From an uncultured Collinsella sp. (GTDB lineage Bacteria; Actinomycetota; Coriobacteriia; Coriobacteriales; Coriobacteriaceae): a stretch of 7,367 nucleotides of DNA. The translations under genes and the position numbers were made by a program. Below are positions 1-6,679 of the stretch, one piece after another. The stretch covers positions 1 to 7,367 of the forward strand of contig UQWQ01000091.1 in assembly GCA_900544755.1 (NCBI GenBank), given 5' to 3'. The notes under the pieces are model-generated. The model ran no database searches. It was not told the origin of the DNA and was given only the letters and a program-made list of their open reading frames with translations. How positions within the stretch are numbered: position 1 is the stretch's first letter; every line of letters begins with the position of its first letter.

Positions 1-1822
1 AGCCGGTGCACGACGTGCGGGTGCAGTCGGGAGTCGTGACACCCTCGAGCGAGCGACGGTACTCGCGCTCGAGGAAGCCGCGCGTGCAGCCGGGGCTCAC
101 ATGCTCCCACGGCAGACGCCAGTCCAACTCGTAGGGCAGGTGCACGAGCTCATTGAGGTCGATGCCGTTTTTGGCAGCAGCCTCCTTCCAGTTATCGAGC
201 GAGAAATGCTCTACCCAGGCGTCAAAGCGAGACCCCGAGCGCCAAGCATCGATGATGACGGGCGTCATGTCACGACCGGCGCGGGAGAGCGCGGCCTCGA
301 TGAGCGAGGTCTCGGCATCGTGGTAATGCACGCGGACGGCACGGTTGCGAACGCTTGTGATGAGCAGCTTCTGGCGACGCTTGACGTCGTCGTAGTCGAG
401 CTGCGGGCACCACTGGAACGGCGTGGCAGCCTTGGGAATAAAGACGGAAACCGAGATGGACACCGAGATCGAGCCGCGACGAGCCTTGGGCACCACGGAA
501 CGACCGAGCTCCAGCACGTGATCGGCCAGATTGGCGATGGCCACGATGTCCTCGTCGCGCTCGCCGGGAAGGCCCATCATAAAGTAGAGCTTCATGCGGT
601 TCCAGCCGGCCTCGAAGGCCGCCTTGGCCGCACGGTCCAGGTCCTCCTCGGTCACGTTCTTGTTAATGATGTCGCGCATGCGTTGGCTGCCGGCCTCGGG
701 CGCGAACGTCAGGCCGCCCTTCTTTTCGCCGGCGACCGACTCGGCCATATCCACGCCAAACGAATCCAAGCGCTGCGACGGAATAGACACGCGAATACCC
801 GTATCCTCCAGGCGACGGTTGAGCCTGCCGAGCACGTCACGAATGCAGGAGTGGTCGGTCGTGGAGAGCGAGGTCAGCGACACCTCGTCATAGCCGGTCT
901 TTTCCAGACCCTGAATCACCGACGAGACGATCTGGTCGGCCGAGCGCTCGCGCACCGGGCGATACGTCATGCCGGCCTGGCAAAAACGACAGCCGCGGGC
1001 GCAGCCGCGCAGGATCTCGATAGACAGGCGGTCGTGGACCAGCTGCGCATAGGGTACGCACGACTGCGACAGCGGATTCGTGGCGCCGAAATCCTCGACG
1101 ACGCGTTTGTAGACCACGGTCGGCGCATCCTTGCCCTCACGCGGCACGGTGTAGCCATGCGGCGAGCAGGGCTCGTCGTGACGAACCTCATAGAGCGACG
1201 GCACGTAGTTGCCGGCAATGGATGCAAGCTGCTCAACAATCTGCGCGCGCGGGACTCCTTCGTCGCGCAGGCGGCGATGCAGCTGGCAGGTCTCGAGCAG
1301 CGATTCCTCGCCCTCGCCGATGAGGATGGCATCGAAGAAGGCCGCGTACGGCTCGGGGTTGTACACCGAGGGACCGCCGGCGATGATGATGGGGTCGTCT
1401 TCACCTCGGTCGGCCGCTAACAGCGGAATGCCAGCGAGGTCCAAAGCCTCGAGGAAGTTCGTCACCGCCATCTCGTGCGGCACATGCAGACCGACGATAT
1501 CAAACGAAGCGACCGGCGCTGCACCCTCGAGCGATAGCAGCGGAATACCCGCCTCGCGCATGGCGTCGCCCATATCGGGCCACGGCACATAGCCGCGCTC
1601 GCAGGAGATGCCCTCGGCCTGGTTAAGGATGTTGTAGAGGATGGCGATGCCCTGGTTGGGCAGACCGACCTCGTACACATCCGGATAGATCAGGCAGCAA
1701 CGGTAGTCGGCATCGGCCTTTGAAAGCGTGCCCCACTCGTGATCGATATAGCGACTCGGCTTTTCGACCTTGGCGAGCAGCGGCTCAATTAAATGAAAAC
1801 AGTCTTGATACGGAACGCGCAA
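1..1822 (-). CDS. B12-binding-type radical SAM protein, TIGR03960 family (3' end beyond window)
   Basis: 607 residues are visible and the frame is open to the left edge. Residues about 40-180 form a cobalamin-binding-like N-terminal domain with family-typical stretches: YPDVYEVGLPNQG at 46-58, HEMAVTNFLEALDLAGIPLL at 116-135, GGPSVYNPEP at 149-158 and GEGEE at 169-173. No classical DxHxxG cobalamin motif is visible. The radical SAM core starts near 265 and has CARGCRFC, with Cys274, Cys278 and Cys281 spaced CX3CX2C to bind the 4Fe-4S cluster and SAM. Further family-like blocks are FAPEAGSQRMRDIINKN at 373-389, MGLPGE at 416-421 and FIPKAATPFQW at 461-471. A cysteine-bearing C-terminus (Cys579, Cys600, Cys605) runs off the edge; perhaps a few tens of residues are missing, or a fused DUF2344 domain follows. 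The start is TTG at 1822, because no ATG or GTG upstream of the conserved domain is in frame and AGGGG lies 7 nt before it. The substrate is unknown for this family. It begins 10 nt after the upstream stop. Confidence 0.9.
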   Translation of the reverse strand, partial: MRVPYQDCFHLIEPLLAKVEKPSRYIDHEWGTLSKADADYRCCLIYPDVYEVGLPNQGIAILYNILNQAEGISCERGYVPWPDMGDAMREAGIPLLSLEGAAPVASFDIVGLHVPHEMAVTNFLEALDLAGIPLLAADRGEDDPIIIAGGPSVYNPEPYAAFFDAILIGEGEESLLETCQLHRRLRDEGVPRAQIVEQLASIAGNYVPSLYEVRHDEPCSPHGYTVPREGKDAPTVVYKRVVEDFGATNPLSQSCVPYAQLVHDRLSIEILRGCARGCRFCQAGMTYRPVRERSADQIVSSVIQGLEKTGYDEVSLTSLSTTDHSCIRDVLGRLNRRLEDTGIRVSIPSQRLDSFGVDMAESVAGEKKGGLTFAPEAGSQRMRDIINKNVTEEDLDRAAKAAFEAGWNRMKLYFMMGLPGERDEDIVAIANLADHVLELGRSVVPKARRGSISVSISVSVFIPKAATPFQWCPQLDYDDVKRRQKLLITSVRNRAVRVHYHDAETSLIEAALSRAGRDMTPVIIDAWRSGSRFDAWVEHFSLDNWKEAAAKNGIDLNELVHLPYELDWRLPWEHVSPGCTRGFLEREYRRSLEGVTTPDCTRTSCTG

Positions 1823-1829
1823 CGGAAAA

Positions 1830-1834
1830 CCCCT
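1830..1834 (-). promoter_or_regulatory. Ribosome binding site deciding the TTG start of the radical SAM gene
   Basis: The minus strand reads TAGGGG, and AGGGG sits 7 nt before TTG at 1822-1820. The A and first G belong to the TAG stop of the upstream gene. The correct spacing and the absence of any other in-frame start before the conserved domain are the grounds for calling TTG. Confidence 0.6.
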
Positions 1835-2762
1835 AAGCAGCGAGATCGGATGCGTCCTCGTAGGACGCCATAGGACGGGTAGCGCCCGCGACCGTGGTCA
1901 CCAGATCGCGAACGCGGGAGAACGTGGCAGTGACCACCTCGTTGGCACGGCTGTAGTCGACATCGCGCTCGTAGAGCGAAACAAGCGCACGGCCCATGCC
2001 GTAGGTGCCCGCGGCAGCAGTGAGCGCCTTGACGGCAAACCCAATATGCGGCGTCTGTTTGACGAGCGCGCGGGTGACCGCGCGGATCACAAGACCGCCG
2101 GCAAGCACGCCCGCGACCTCGTAGCCGCGCTCAGGCTTAATGCCGCGTCCAAAGACGGCAGCGAGCTCAAAGAGCATGCCCACCTGCGCCAGCGCCATAA
2201 CGGGATAATCGGCGCCTGGCAAAAACACCAGTGCACCGGTCGCCATATTGGTGAGCGCGCACGAGGTGATGATACGATTGGCCGCCGCGATGCGCATGAA
2301 GGCAAAGTTCGCCGCAAAAGCCGTTTCCTTGTCGGTGCGGTCGAGAATCCAGCGGGCAAGCGTCTCGAGCAGATACGTCTTATCGGTTGCCGCTACCACG
2401 CCGAGCATGGGCGTAGACTCCTCGATAAACGGCACCTCCACAGCAGACTCGGCAAGCACGCACACGGGTGCGCCGGCGATCACGAGCTCCTGCACGGCAC
2501 TCTCCAAGCGATCGGAACCACACGAGAGCACCAGTACCACATCGGTATCGGTCTTTGGAGCAATTCGCTCCTCCCCCAGACGCTCGACGCGCACAATGCC
2601 CGAGGTCGTCTGCGGCACAAAGGCGTCACGCACCGTCTCGGCCAGAAAGCGCGAGGCGGACGAATCCAGATAGACCGAAACGCGCACCGGCGTATCGGAA
2701 TCCTTCTTAACGGACGCGCCCATCTTAAAAGCGCGGGTCAGCTTATCTACGGGAATTATCAT
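1833..2762 (-). CDS. Membrane-associated DUF697/YcjF-like protein with GTPase-like N-terminal domain, function unknown
   Basis: 309 residues; I do not recognise a named gene. The C-terminal half (about 160-268) is hydrophobic and matches the DUF697/YcjF pattern: LPGADYP at 181-187, a segment AQVGMLFELAAVFG at 192-205, AGVLAGGLVIRAVTRAL at 217-233, then TPHIGFAVKAL at 237-247 and GTYGMGRALVSLYER at 252-266. The N-terminal half (about 26-142) looks alpha/beta. A strand DVVLVLS (74-80), a strand APVCVLAES (98-106), and VVAATDKTYLLETLARWIL (122-140) resemble the G3-to-G5 half of an Era-like GTPase, but no Walker A and no NKxD motif is present. If this reading is right, it is a nucleotide-free pseudo-GTPase domain on a membrane anchor. 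DUF697 domains are often carried by Era-like GTPases, which fits. The ATG at 2762 has GGAGGGG 6 nt upstream and lies 18 nt after the rodA stop, so it is co-transcribed with the rod genes. A role in cell-envelope growth is inferred only from position. The DUF697 assignment is moderate and the pseudo-GTPase reading is tentative. Confidence 0.8.
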   Translation of the reverse strand: MIIPVDKLTRAFKMGASVKKDSDTPVRVSVYLDSSASRFLAETVRDAFVPQTTSGIVRVERLGEERIAPKTDTDVVLVLSCGSDRLESAVQELVIAGAPVCVLAESAVEVPFIEESTPMLGVVAATDKTYLLETLARWILDRTDKETAFAANFAFMRIAAANRIITSCALTNMATGALVFLPGADYPVMALAQVGMLFELAAVFGRGIKPERGYEVAGVLAGGLVIRAVTRALVKQTPHIGFAVKALTAAAGTYGMGRALVSLYERDVDYSRANEVVTATFSRVRDLVTTVAGATRPMASYEDASDLAA

Positions 2763-2768
2763 AGCAAA

Positions 2769-2775
2769 CCCCTCC
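2769..2775 (-). promoter_or_regulatory. Ribosome binding site of the DUF697-like gene
   Basis: The minus strand carries GGAGGGG 6 nt before ATG at 2762, inside the 18-nt gap after the rodA TAA stop. This is the only junction in the window where the Shine-Dalgarno sequence is separate from the preceding stop codon. Confidence 0.6.
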
Positions 2776-2780
2776 AGCGG

Positions 2781-4007
2781 TTACGCGGCGCCCGAACGAT
2801 GCCGCCATATGGATTGTACGATACCCACCGTCAGCAGCTGAATCATCATCGAAGACGAACCGAAGCTAATAAACGGTAGCGGAATACCGGTAATCGGCAT
2901 CATGCCGATGCACATGCCGATGTTTTCGAAGGTCTGGAACGCCCACATGCCAACGATGCCCACACACGAAAGACGCAAGAACAGCGACTCACACTTAAAG
3001 GCGACGCGAATCGTCGAAAAGATCAGCAGCACGTAGAGGCACAGGAGCAAAAAGGAACCGCAAAAGCCAAAGGTCTCGGACAGGAAGGCGAAGACGAAGT
3101 CGGTGTGGAACTCAGGCAGAAAGCCGCCGGCCGACTGCGTCGCATGGCCCAAGCCCTTACCAAAGAAGCCGCCCGAGCCAACGGCGATAAGCGACTGTTG
3201 CAGGTTGTAGGCATCGTCCGAATCGGCATTATCGGGGTCGATAAAGACCGTCAGGCGGTTCATCTGATACTGCTTGATGAGCACATCGTGGCCGAGCAAC
3301 GAATCAAAGACCGAATCGAGCGCCAGGACGAGGGCCACCAGGCCCACGAGAAGGGCCAGGGTCGACAGCACCCATTCGCGGCGCGCACCGCTCATGCAGA
3401 TGACGATGGCGCCCGAGACCAGCACGACCAGGCCCGAGCCCAGGTCGCCCATGGCAACGACGGCCAAAAACGGGATGGACAGCATGCCGCAGAGCTTGAC
3501 GTAGTCGCGAACGGTATCGATGCGGCCGTTATACTGCGAGCCAAGCGTGGCGATAAAGAAGATGGTGATGAGCTTGGCAAGCTCGACCGGCTGGAATGTC
3601 AAGCCGATACCGGGAATCTTGATCCAGCCCGTCATGCCCAGACCGCCCGTATAGGACAGGCCCGGAATCTTGGGCGAGAAGATCACAATAAGGTCAATGA
3701 CGAGCAGCGCCGTCGAGAAGTTAGAGATGCCGCGCAGATCGGTACGCCAGACGAGCACCGCAAGCACCGCGCCAATGCCAATGCCCAGCAGGTGGCGCGA
3801 GAATGAGGCGTCGGCCTTAAACTGTGACGCCGACCAAATAATGATGGCACCGTAGGCGACAAGCGCCACTGTAGCCACGAGCACACCGATATGCACCTTT
3901 TGACGAAACGTGCCGCGCGAGGCCGAAAGTTGCTTGTTGACGCGGTCCAGGCTGCTGCGAGAGCCGGTCTTGGTTGAACGGAACAGATCCGCCGGAGAAA
4001 AATCCAT
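2781..4007 (-). CDS. rodA: RodA, SEDS-family peptidoglycan glycosyltransferase
   Basis: 408 residues. RodA polymerises lipid II into glycan strands during lateral wall growth and works as a pair with PBP2. The protein is a polytopic membrane protein with about ten hydrophobic segments between residues 39 and 400. SEDS signatures are clear: TGWIKIPGIGLTFQPVELAK at 126-145, AVGSGGFFGKGLGHATQS at 275-292, FLPEFHTDFVFAFLSETFGF at 296-315 and GMMPITGIPLPFISFGSSS at 368-386. Asp303 in HTDF falls in the extracellular loop region where RodA proteins carry their essential catalytic aspartate. The rod context, directly after PBP2, favours RodA over FtsW. It is longer than E. coli RodA (370 residues) because of a hydrophilic N-terminus (about residues 1-38) rich in Ser, Thr, Arg and Lys, predicted cytoplasmic. 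The ATG at 4007 is preceded by TAGGAGG with 5-nt spacing, and the TAG is the PBP2 stop, which suggests translational coupling. Confidence 0.96.
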   Translation of the reverse strand: MDFSPADLFRSTKTGSRSSLDRVNKQLSASRGTFRQKVHIGVLVATVALVAYGAIIIWSASQFKADASFSRHLLGIGIGAVLAVLVWRTDLRGISNFSTALLVIDLIVIFSPKIPGLSYTGGLGMTGWIKIPGIGLTFQPVELAKLITIFFIATLGSQYNGRIDTVRDYVKLCGMLSIPFLAVVAMGDLGSGLVVLVSGAIVICMSGARREWVLSTLALLVGLVALVLALDSVFDSLLGHDVLIKQYQMNRLTVFIDPDNADSDDAYNLQQSLIAVGSGGFFGKGLGHATQSAGGFLPEFHTDFVFAFLSETFGFCGSFLLLCLYVLLIFSTIRVAFKCESLFLRLSCVGIVGMWAFQTFENIGMCIGMMPITGIPLPFISFGSSSMMIQLLTVGIVQSIWRHRSGAA

Positions 4008-4012
4008 CGCAA

Positions 4013-4019
4013 CCTCCTA
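4013..4019 (-). promoter_or_regulatory. rodA ribosome binding site overlapping the PBP2 stop codon
   Basis: The minus strand reads TAGGAGG, a near-perfect Shine-Dalgarno sequence whose first three bases are the PBP2 TAG stop. It lies 5 nt before the rodA ATG at 4007. The arrangement suggests that ribosomes ending PBP2 can re-initiate on rodA, keeping the transpeptidase and glycosyltransferase in balance. Confidence 0.65.
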
Positions 4020-6086
4020 TCGAACCGAAGAATCGCCCGAGGCCGAAGAGGTATCGGGCTCGTCATAAATCACGCCGAGCACATCGCGCACGACATGCAT
4101 CGCGGTATCTGAGCCACCGCCGCCCTGCTCCAGGACAGTAGCGATGACATACTTGGGATCATCGGCCGGTGCATAGGCGCAGAACCACGCGTATTCGTCC
4201 TCGCCGCTTTTCTCGCCCGTGCCCGACTTGCCGTATACCTGCGGCGTCAGGGTGCCAAAGTGAGCCGCCAGGGACGTCGATGCCGTGTAAATCACGTCGT
4301 GCATGCCGTTGCGAACAAGAGCCAAATCCGAATCGCTGTTGATCTTGGCCTCCAGGCGCTTCTTCTTGCCCTTGCCGTTGTACTTATAGGCATCGCCGTC
4401 GCCATCGCGCGACACGGCAGACAAAAACACGTGAGGCACGTACTGTTTGCCGCCGTTGGCAAGACCCATATAGGCGCACGCCATCTGCAGGGGCGTCACC
4501 AGGATGTCGCCCTGGCCGATGGCAATGTTGGTCATATCGCCGGCATTCCACTTGCGGTCCTCGGCAGAGGCGTCGGTGAAGTACGACTCTTTCCACTCGG
4601 CATCGGGAATACGGCCCGCGCCCTCACTCGGCAGATCGATGCCGCAGGTCTTGCCTAGGCCCCAGCGACGAAAGACCTCCTGCAGCCCCTCGGAATGTTG
4701 CTCGTCATAAAAGAACGCCTTGCCCATGTCGTAGAAGACGGGGTCGCACGAGTTGGCGATACCCGACTGCAGCGTCATGGTGCCGTGGCCAGACGTCAAC
4801 CAGCAGCGCTTGCCCCAAGCCTTGCCCAGGCCCGTCCAATAGCCCGTGCAGTTGGTTGTCTGCGTTGAAGTGTAGGTTCCAAACTCAAGACCGGCCAGTG
4901 CCGAGAGCGGCTTGATGGTCGAGGCCGACATGTACTGTCCGCTAATGGCGCGGTTGAGCAGCGGGTGCGAACCCTTGTCATCATTGAGCTCGGTCCACAC
5001 GTCATTTGAGACGCCGCCGATAAAGACGGACGGATCGAACTTGGGCTGGCTCGCCATGCCCAGGATCTCGCCATTGTTGGGATCGAGACACACCACAGCG
5101 CCGTTGCCGGCATTGCTGTAGCCAGTGGTCTTGGCAAGCTCGATGGCGCTCGCCAGCGCCGTCTCACAGGCCTGTTGGATCTTAAGGTCGAGCGTGAGCT
5201 TAATGTCGGAGCCGGCCTTGGCGGGCACGGCGCCGGCCTGACCGGTCACGTTGCCCGAGGCATCGACCTTGACGGTCTGCTCGCCACGAATACCCTGCAG
5301 CAGGTTTTCGTAGTAGCTCTCAACACCCGCCTGGCCCACGATATCGCCCGACTGGTACGTAATCCGGCCAGCAGAAGCATCATCATCACCAGAGGTTTTC
5401 TTATTCTGGGCCTCGAGCTGCTCGGAGGTAATGGTGCCGGTATAGCCCAAGATATGGCATGCCGTCTCGCCATATGGATACTGGCGCTCGGTACGCTCGG
5501 CAATCTTGACGCCCGGGAACTCGCCGGCGTGCTCCTGAATATAGGCAACCGTGGAGCGACGGACGTCCGTCGCGATGGTATGCAGGCTCTGAGCGCCCTC
5601 GGAATTGTCCTGAATATTGCGCAGAACCGCCACGTAGGGCATACCGAGCACGTTGGCAAGATGGCGAACCAGAACCTCATCCTCGGCAAGGTCGCGGTAG
5701 GCCACGACAGCAAGTGAGGGACGGTTCTGGACAAGTGCCACGCCATTGCGGTCGAGGATGCGGCCGCGCACAGCGGGTGTGGTAACGGTGCGCGTCTGAT
5801 TGCTATTAGCCTGCTTTTCGTAATAGTCCGACGAGACCATCTGCATGCCCCACAGCTTGACGGCAAGCGCCGCGAACATCGCGCCCACACCCGTGGTGAG
5901 GATGGAGAAGCGGCCCTTAAAGGCGGTCGCCGCGGTATTGCCCTCGCCCTCGGTGGCGCGCGGGGCCGTTCCATGCTGCGTATCGTAGGTAAAACGAGAA
6001 TCGCCGCGACGCATGATGACCAGTGCGACCACGATGGCCACAACCAGCACGATACCGGCGATAATAACCGTCATCTGGGAAGACAT
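4017..6086 (-). CDS. mrdA: Penicillin-binding protein 2 (class B transpeptidase of the elongasome)
   Basis: 689 residues. PBP2 cross-links peptide stems of new glycan made by RodA and is the target of beta-lactams. The transpeptidase motifs are present: STIK with catalytic Ser389 and Lys392, SCD at 446-448 (SxD is the usual PBP2 form of SxN), and KSGTGE at 620-625. The dimerisation/pedestal region includes RGRILDRNGVALVQNRPSLA at 107-126, RQYPYGETACHILGYTG at 201-217 and GQAGVESYYENLLQGIRG at 251-268. Cys413 and Cys428 in the loop after the SxxK motif could form a disulphide (inference). Two hydrophobic stretches lie at the N-terminus: 6-25, then the usual anchor at about 60-79. Family members normally have one anchor. 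RR at 26-27 after the first stretch fits an N-out, hairpin-like topology that still puts the catalytic domain outside. The residues before the active serine read YMSAST rather than the common YPPGST. The start ATG at 6086 has GGGAGG 7 nt upstream. It sits between mreD (13-nt gap) and rodA (9-nt gap). The C-terminal tail after about 675 is short, polar and Ser/Asp-rich. Confidence 0.96.
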   Translation of the reverse strand: MSSQMTVIIAGIVLVVAIVVALVIMRRGDSRFTYDTQHGTAPRATEGEGNTAATAFKGRFSILTTGVGAMFAALAVKLWGMQMVSSDYYEKQANSNQTRTVTTPAVRGRILDRNGVALVQNRPSLAVVAYRDLAEDEVLVRHLANVLGMPYVAVLRNIQDNSEGAQSLHTIATDVRRSTVAYIQEHAGEFPGVKIAERTERQYPYGETACHILGYTGTITSEQLEAQNKKTSGDDDASAGRITYQSGDIVGQAGVESYYENLLQGIRGEQTVKVDASGNVTGQAGAVPAKAGSDIKLTLDLKIQQACETALASAIELAKTTGYSNAGNGAVVCLDPNNGEILGMASQPKFDPSVFIGGVSNDVWTELNDDKGSHPLLNRAISGQYMSASTIKPLSALAGLEFGTYTSTQTTNCTGYWTGLGKAWGKRCWLTSGHGTMTLQSGIANSCDPVFYDMGKAFFYDEQHSEGLQEVFRRWGLGKTCGIDLPSEGAGRIPDAEWKESYFTDASAEDRKWNAGDMTNIAIGQGDILVTPLQMACAYMGLANGGKQYVPHVFLSAVSRDGDGDAYKYNGKGKKKRLEAKINSDSDLALVRNGMHDVIYTASTSLAAHFGTLTPQVYGKSGTGEKSGEDEYAWFCAYAPADDPKYVIATVLEQGGGGSDTAMHVVRDVLGVIYDEPDTSSASGDSSVR

Positions 6087-6093
6087 CTACGAG

Positions 6094-6102
6094 CCTCCCC
6101 TA
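6094..6102 (-). promoter_or_regulatory. PBP2 gene ribosome binding site adjoining the mreD stop codon
   Basis: The minus strand reads TAGGGGAGG: the mreD TAG stop followed at once by GGGAGG, which lies 7 nt before the ATG at 6086. This strong site fixes the PBP2 start upstream of the extra N-terminal hydrophobic segment. Confidence 0.65.
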
Positions 6103-6666
6103 TTTGAGCTTACGGGTCTTGGGCTTAAAGCGCATGCCCGTCTGGCGTCCGCCACGTGCGGAGAATCCATAACCGGACTGCGGCACAACGCCGGACATCA
6201 AAAACGGAATGGCAACCAGACCCGTCAGGATCGAAGACGGCAGTGCATGGCCGAAGATCGCCACGACAAAGCTCGTCTCCAAACCCATAAACAGCAAGAT
6301 GATGCTGTAGATCACATTAATGACGAACGCGAAGGCGCCCACAGTGATGCCGCGCGCACTCGGGGTACCGCCCGTCTGACCGGCAGCGCTATGCACCAGG
6401 GCAAAAGAACCCACGGTCAGCAGGAGCGACATAACGCCCACCGGCACGGCAGCGGAAAGGTCATAGAACAAGCCGCTGCAAAAACCGCACACGACGGCAC
6501 GGGTCGGGTCGCCCGAGAACACGCTTAAGCACACCAGGATAATCATAAAGTTGACGCGACCGCCCGCAATGGAGATCTGCGGTGCCAGGCCCGCCTGCAA
6601 CAGCACGCACACGATGGCGGCGATTACAAACGTGCGGGAACTCATCCCCTGCTCGTGTAGATCCAT
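6100..6666 (-). CDS. mreD: MreD, rod shape-determining membrane protein
   Basis: 188 residues from the chosen start. MreD is a small integral membrane protein that joins MreC to the RodA-PBP2 machinery. About five or six hydrophobic segments are visible (near 11-28, 38-50, 56-70, 74-92, 107-127 and 131-156). The family signature is clear: GFCSGLFYDLSAAVPVGVMS at 61-80, with Gly61, Asp69, Pro75 and Gly77. Pfam MreD members are usually about 160-180 residues, so the length is normal. The C-terminus (about 170-188) is strongly basic (RGGRQ, RFKPKTRKLK) and should be cytoplasmic. Two ATGs are possible. The ATG at 6672 has its AGGGGG only 1 nt away, whereas the ATG at 6666 has 7-nt spacing from the same site, so I chose 6666; the alternative adds Met-Ser. 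The gene follows the mreC stop by 11 nt (5 nt for the alternative) and is followed by PBP2 after 13 nt. Confidence 0.93.
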   Translation of the reverse strand: MDLHEQGMSSRTFVIAAIVCVLLQAGLAPQISIAGGRVNFMIILVCLSVFSGDPTRAVVCGFCSGLFYDLSAAVPVGVMSLLLTVGSFALVHSAAGQTGGTPSARGITVGAFAFVINVIYSIILLFMGLETSFVVAIFGHALPSSILTGLVAIPFLMSGVVPQSGYGFSARGGRQTGMRFKPKTRKLK

Positions 6667-6673
6667 GGACATG

Positions 6674-6679
6674 CCCCCT
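6674..6679 (-). promoter_or_regulatory. mreD ribosome binding site overlapping the mreC stop codon
   Basis: The minus strand reads TAGGGGGC then ATG, TCC, ATG. AGGGGG uses the last two bases of the mreC TAG stop. Its distance is 1 nt to the first ATG (6672) and 7 nt to the second (6666), which is why the second is preferred. Confidence 0.55.

Noticed and set aside
44..73. Inverted repeat with 8-bp arms (CTCGAGCG and CGCTCGAG) around a 14-nt loop
   Set aside because: It lies inside the radical SAM coding sequence, where it encodes Leu-Glu-Arg and Arg-Ser-Leu-Glu stretches in the family C-terminus. There is no U-tract, so it is not a terminator.
101..1420. 439-codon open frame on the plus strand
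   Set aside because: It lies wholly antisense to the well-conserved radical SAM gene. Long antisense frames are expected from the strong G/C third-position bias, and its translation is rich in Arg, His and Gly with no recognisable domain.
2763..2780. Possible internal promoter or terminator between rodA and the DUF697-like gene
   Set aside because: The gap is only 18 nt and is filled by the ribosome binding site; no stem-loop or promoter hexamer fits. A promoter inside rodA cannot be excluded by eye.
2046..2879. 277-codon open frame on the plus strand
   Set aside because: It is antisense to the DUF697-like gene and the end of rodA, spans their junction, and has Arg/His-rich shadow composition with no domain.
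3105..3806. 233-codon open frame on the plus strand
   Set aside because: It is antisense to the SEDS core of rodA. The translation is highly charged (Arg, Asp, His, Gln), which is what reverse-complemented membrane codons give.
4008..4016. Missing minC/minD genes between PBP2 and rodA, as found in some Clostridia
   Set aside because: The gap is 9 nt with no remnant. A direct mrdA-rodA arrangement is common, so this is not evidence of a deletion.
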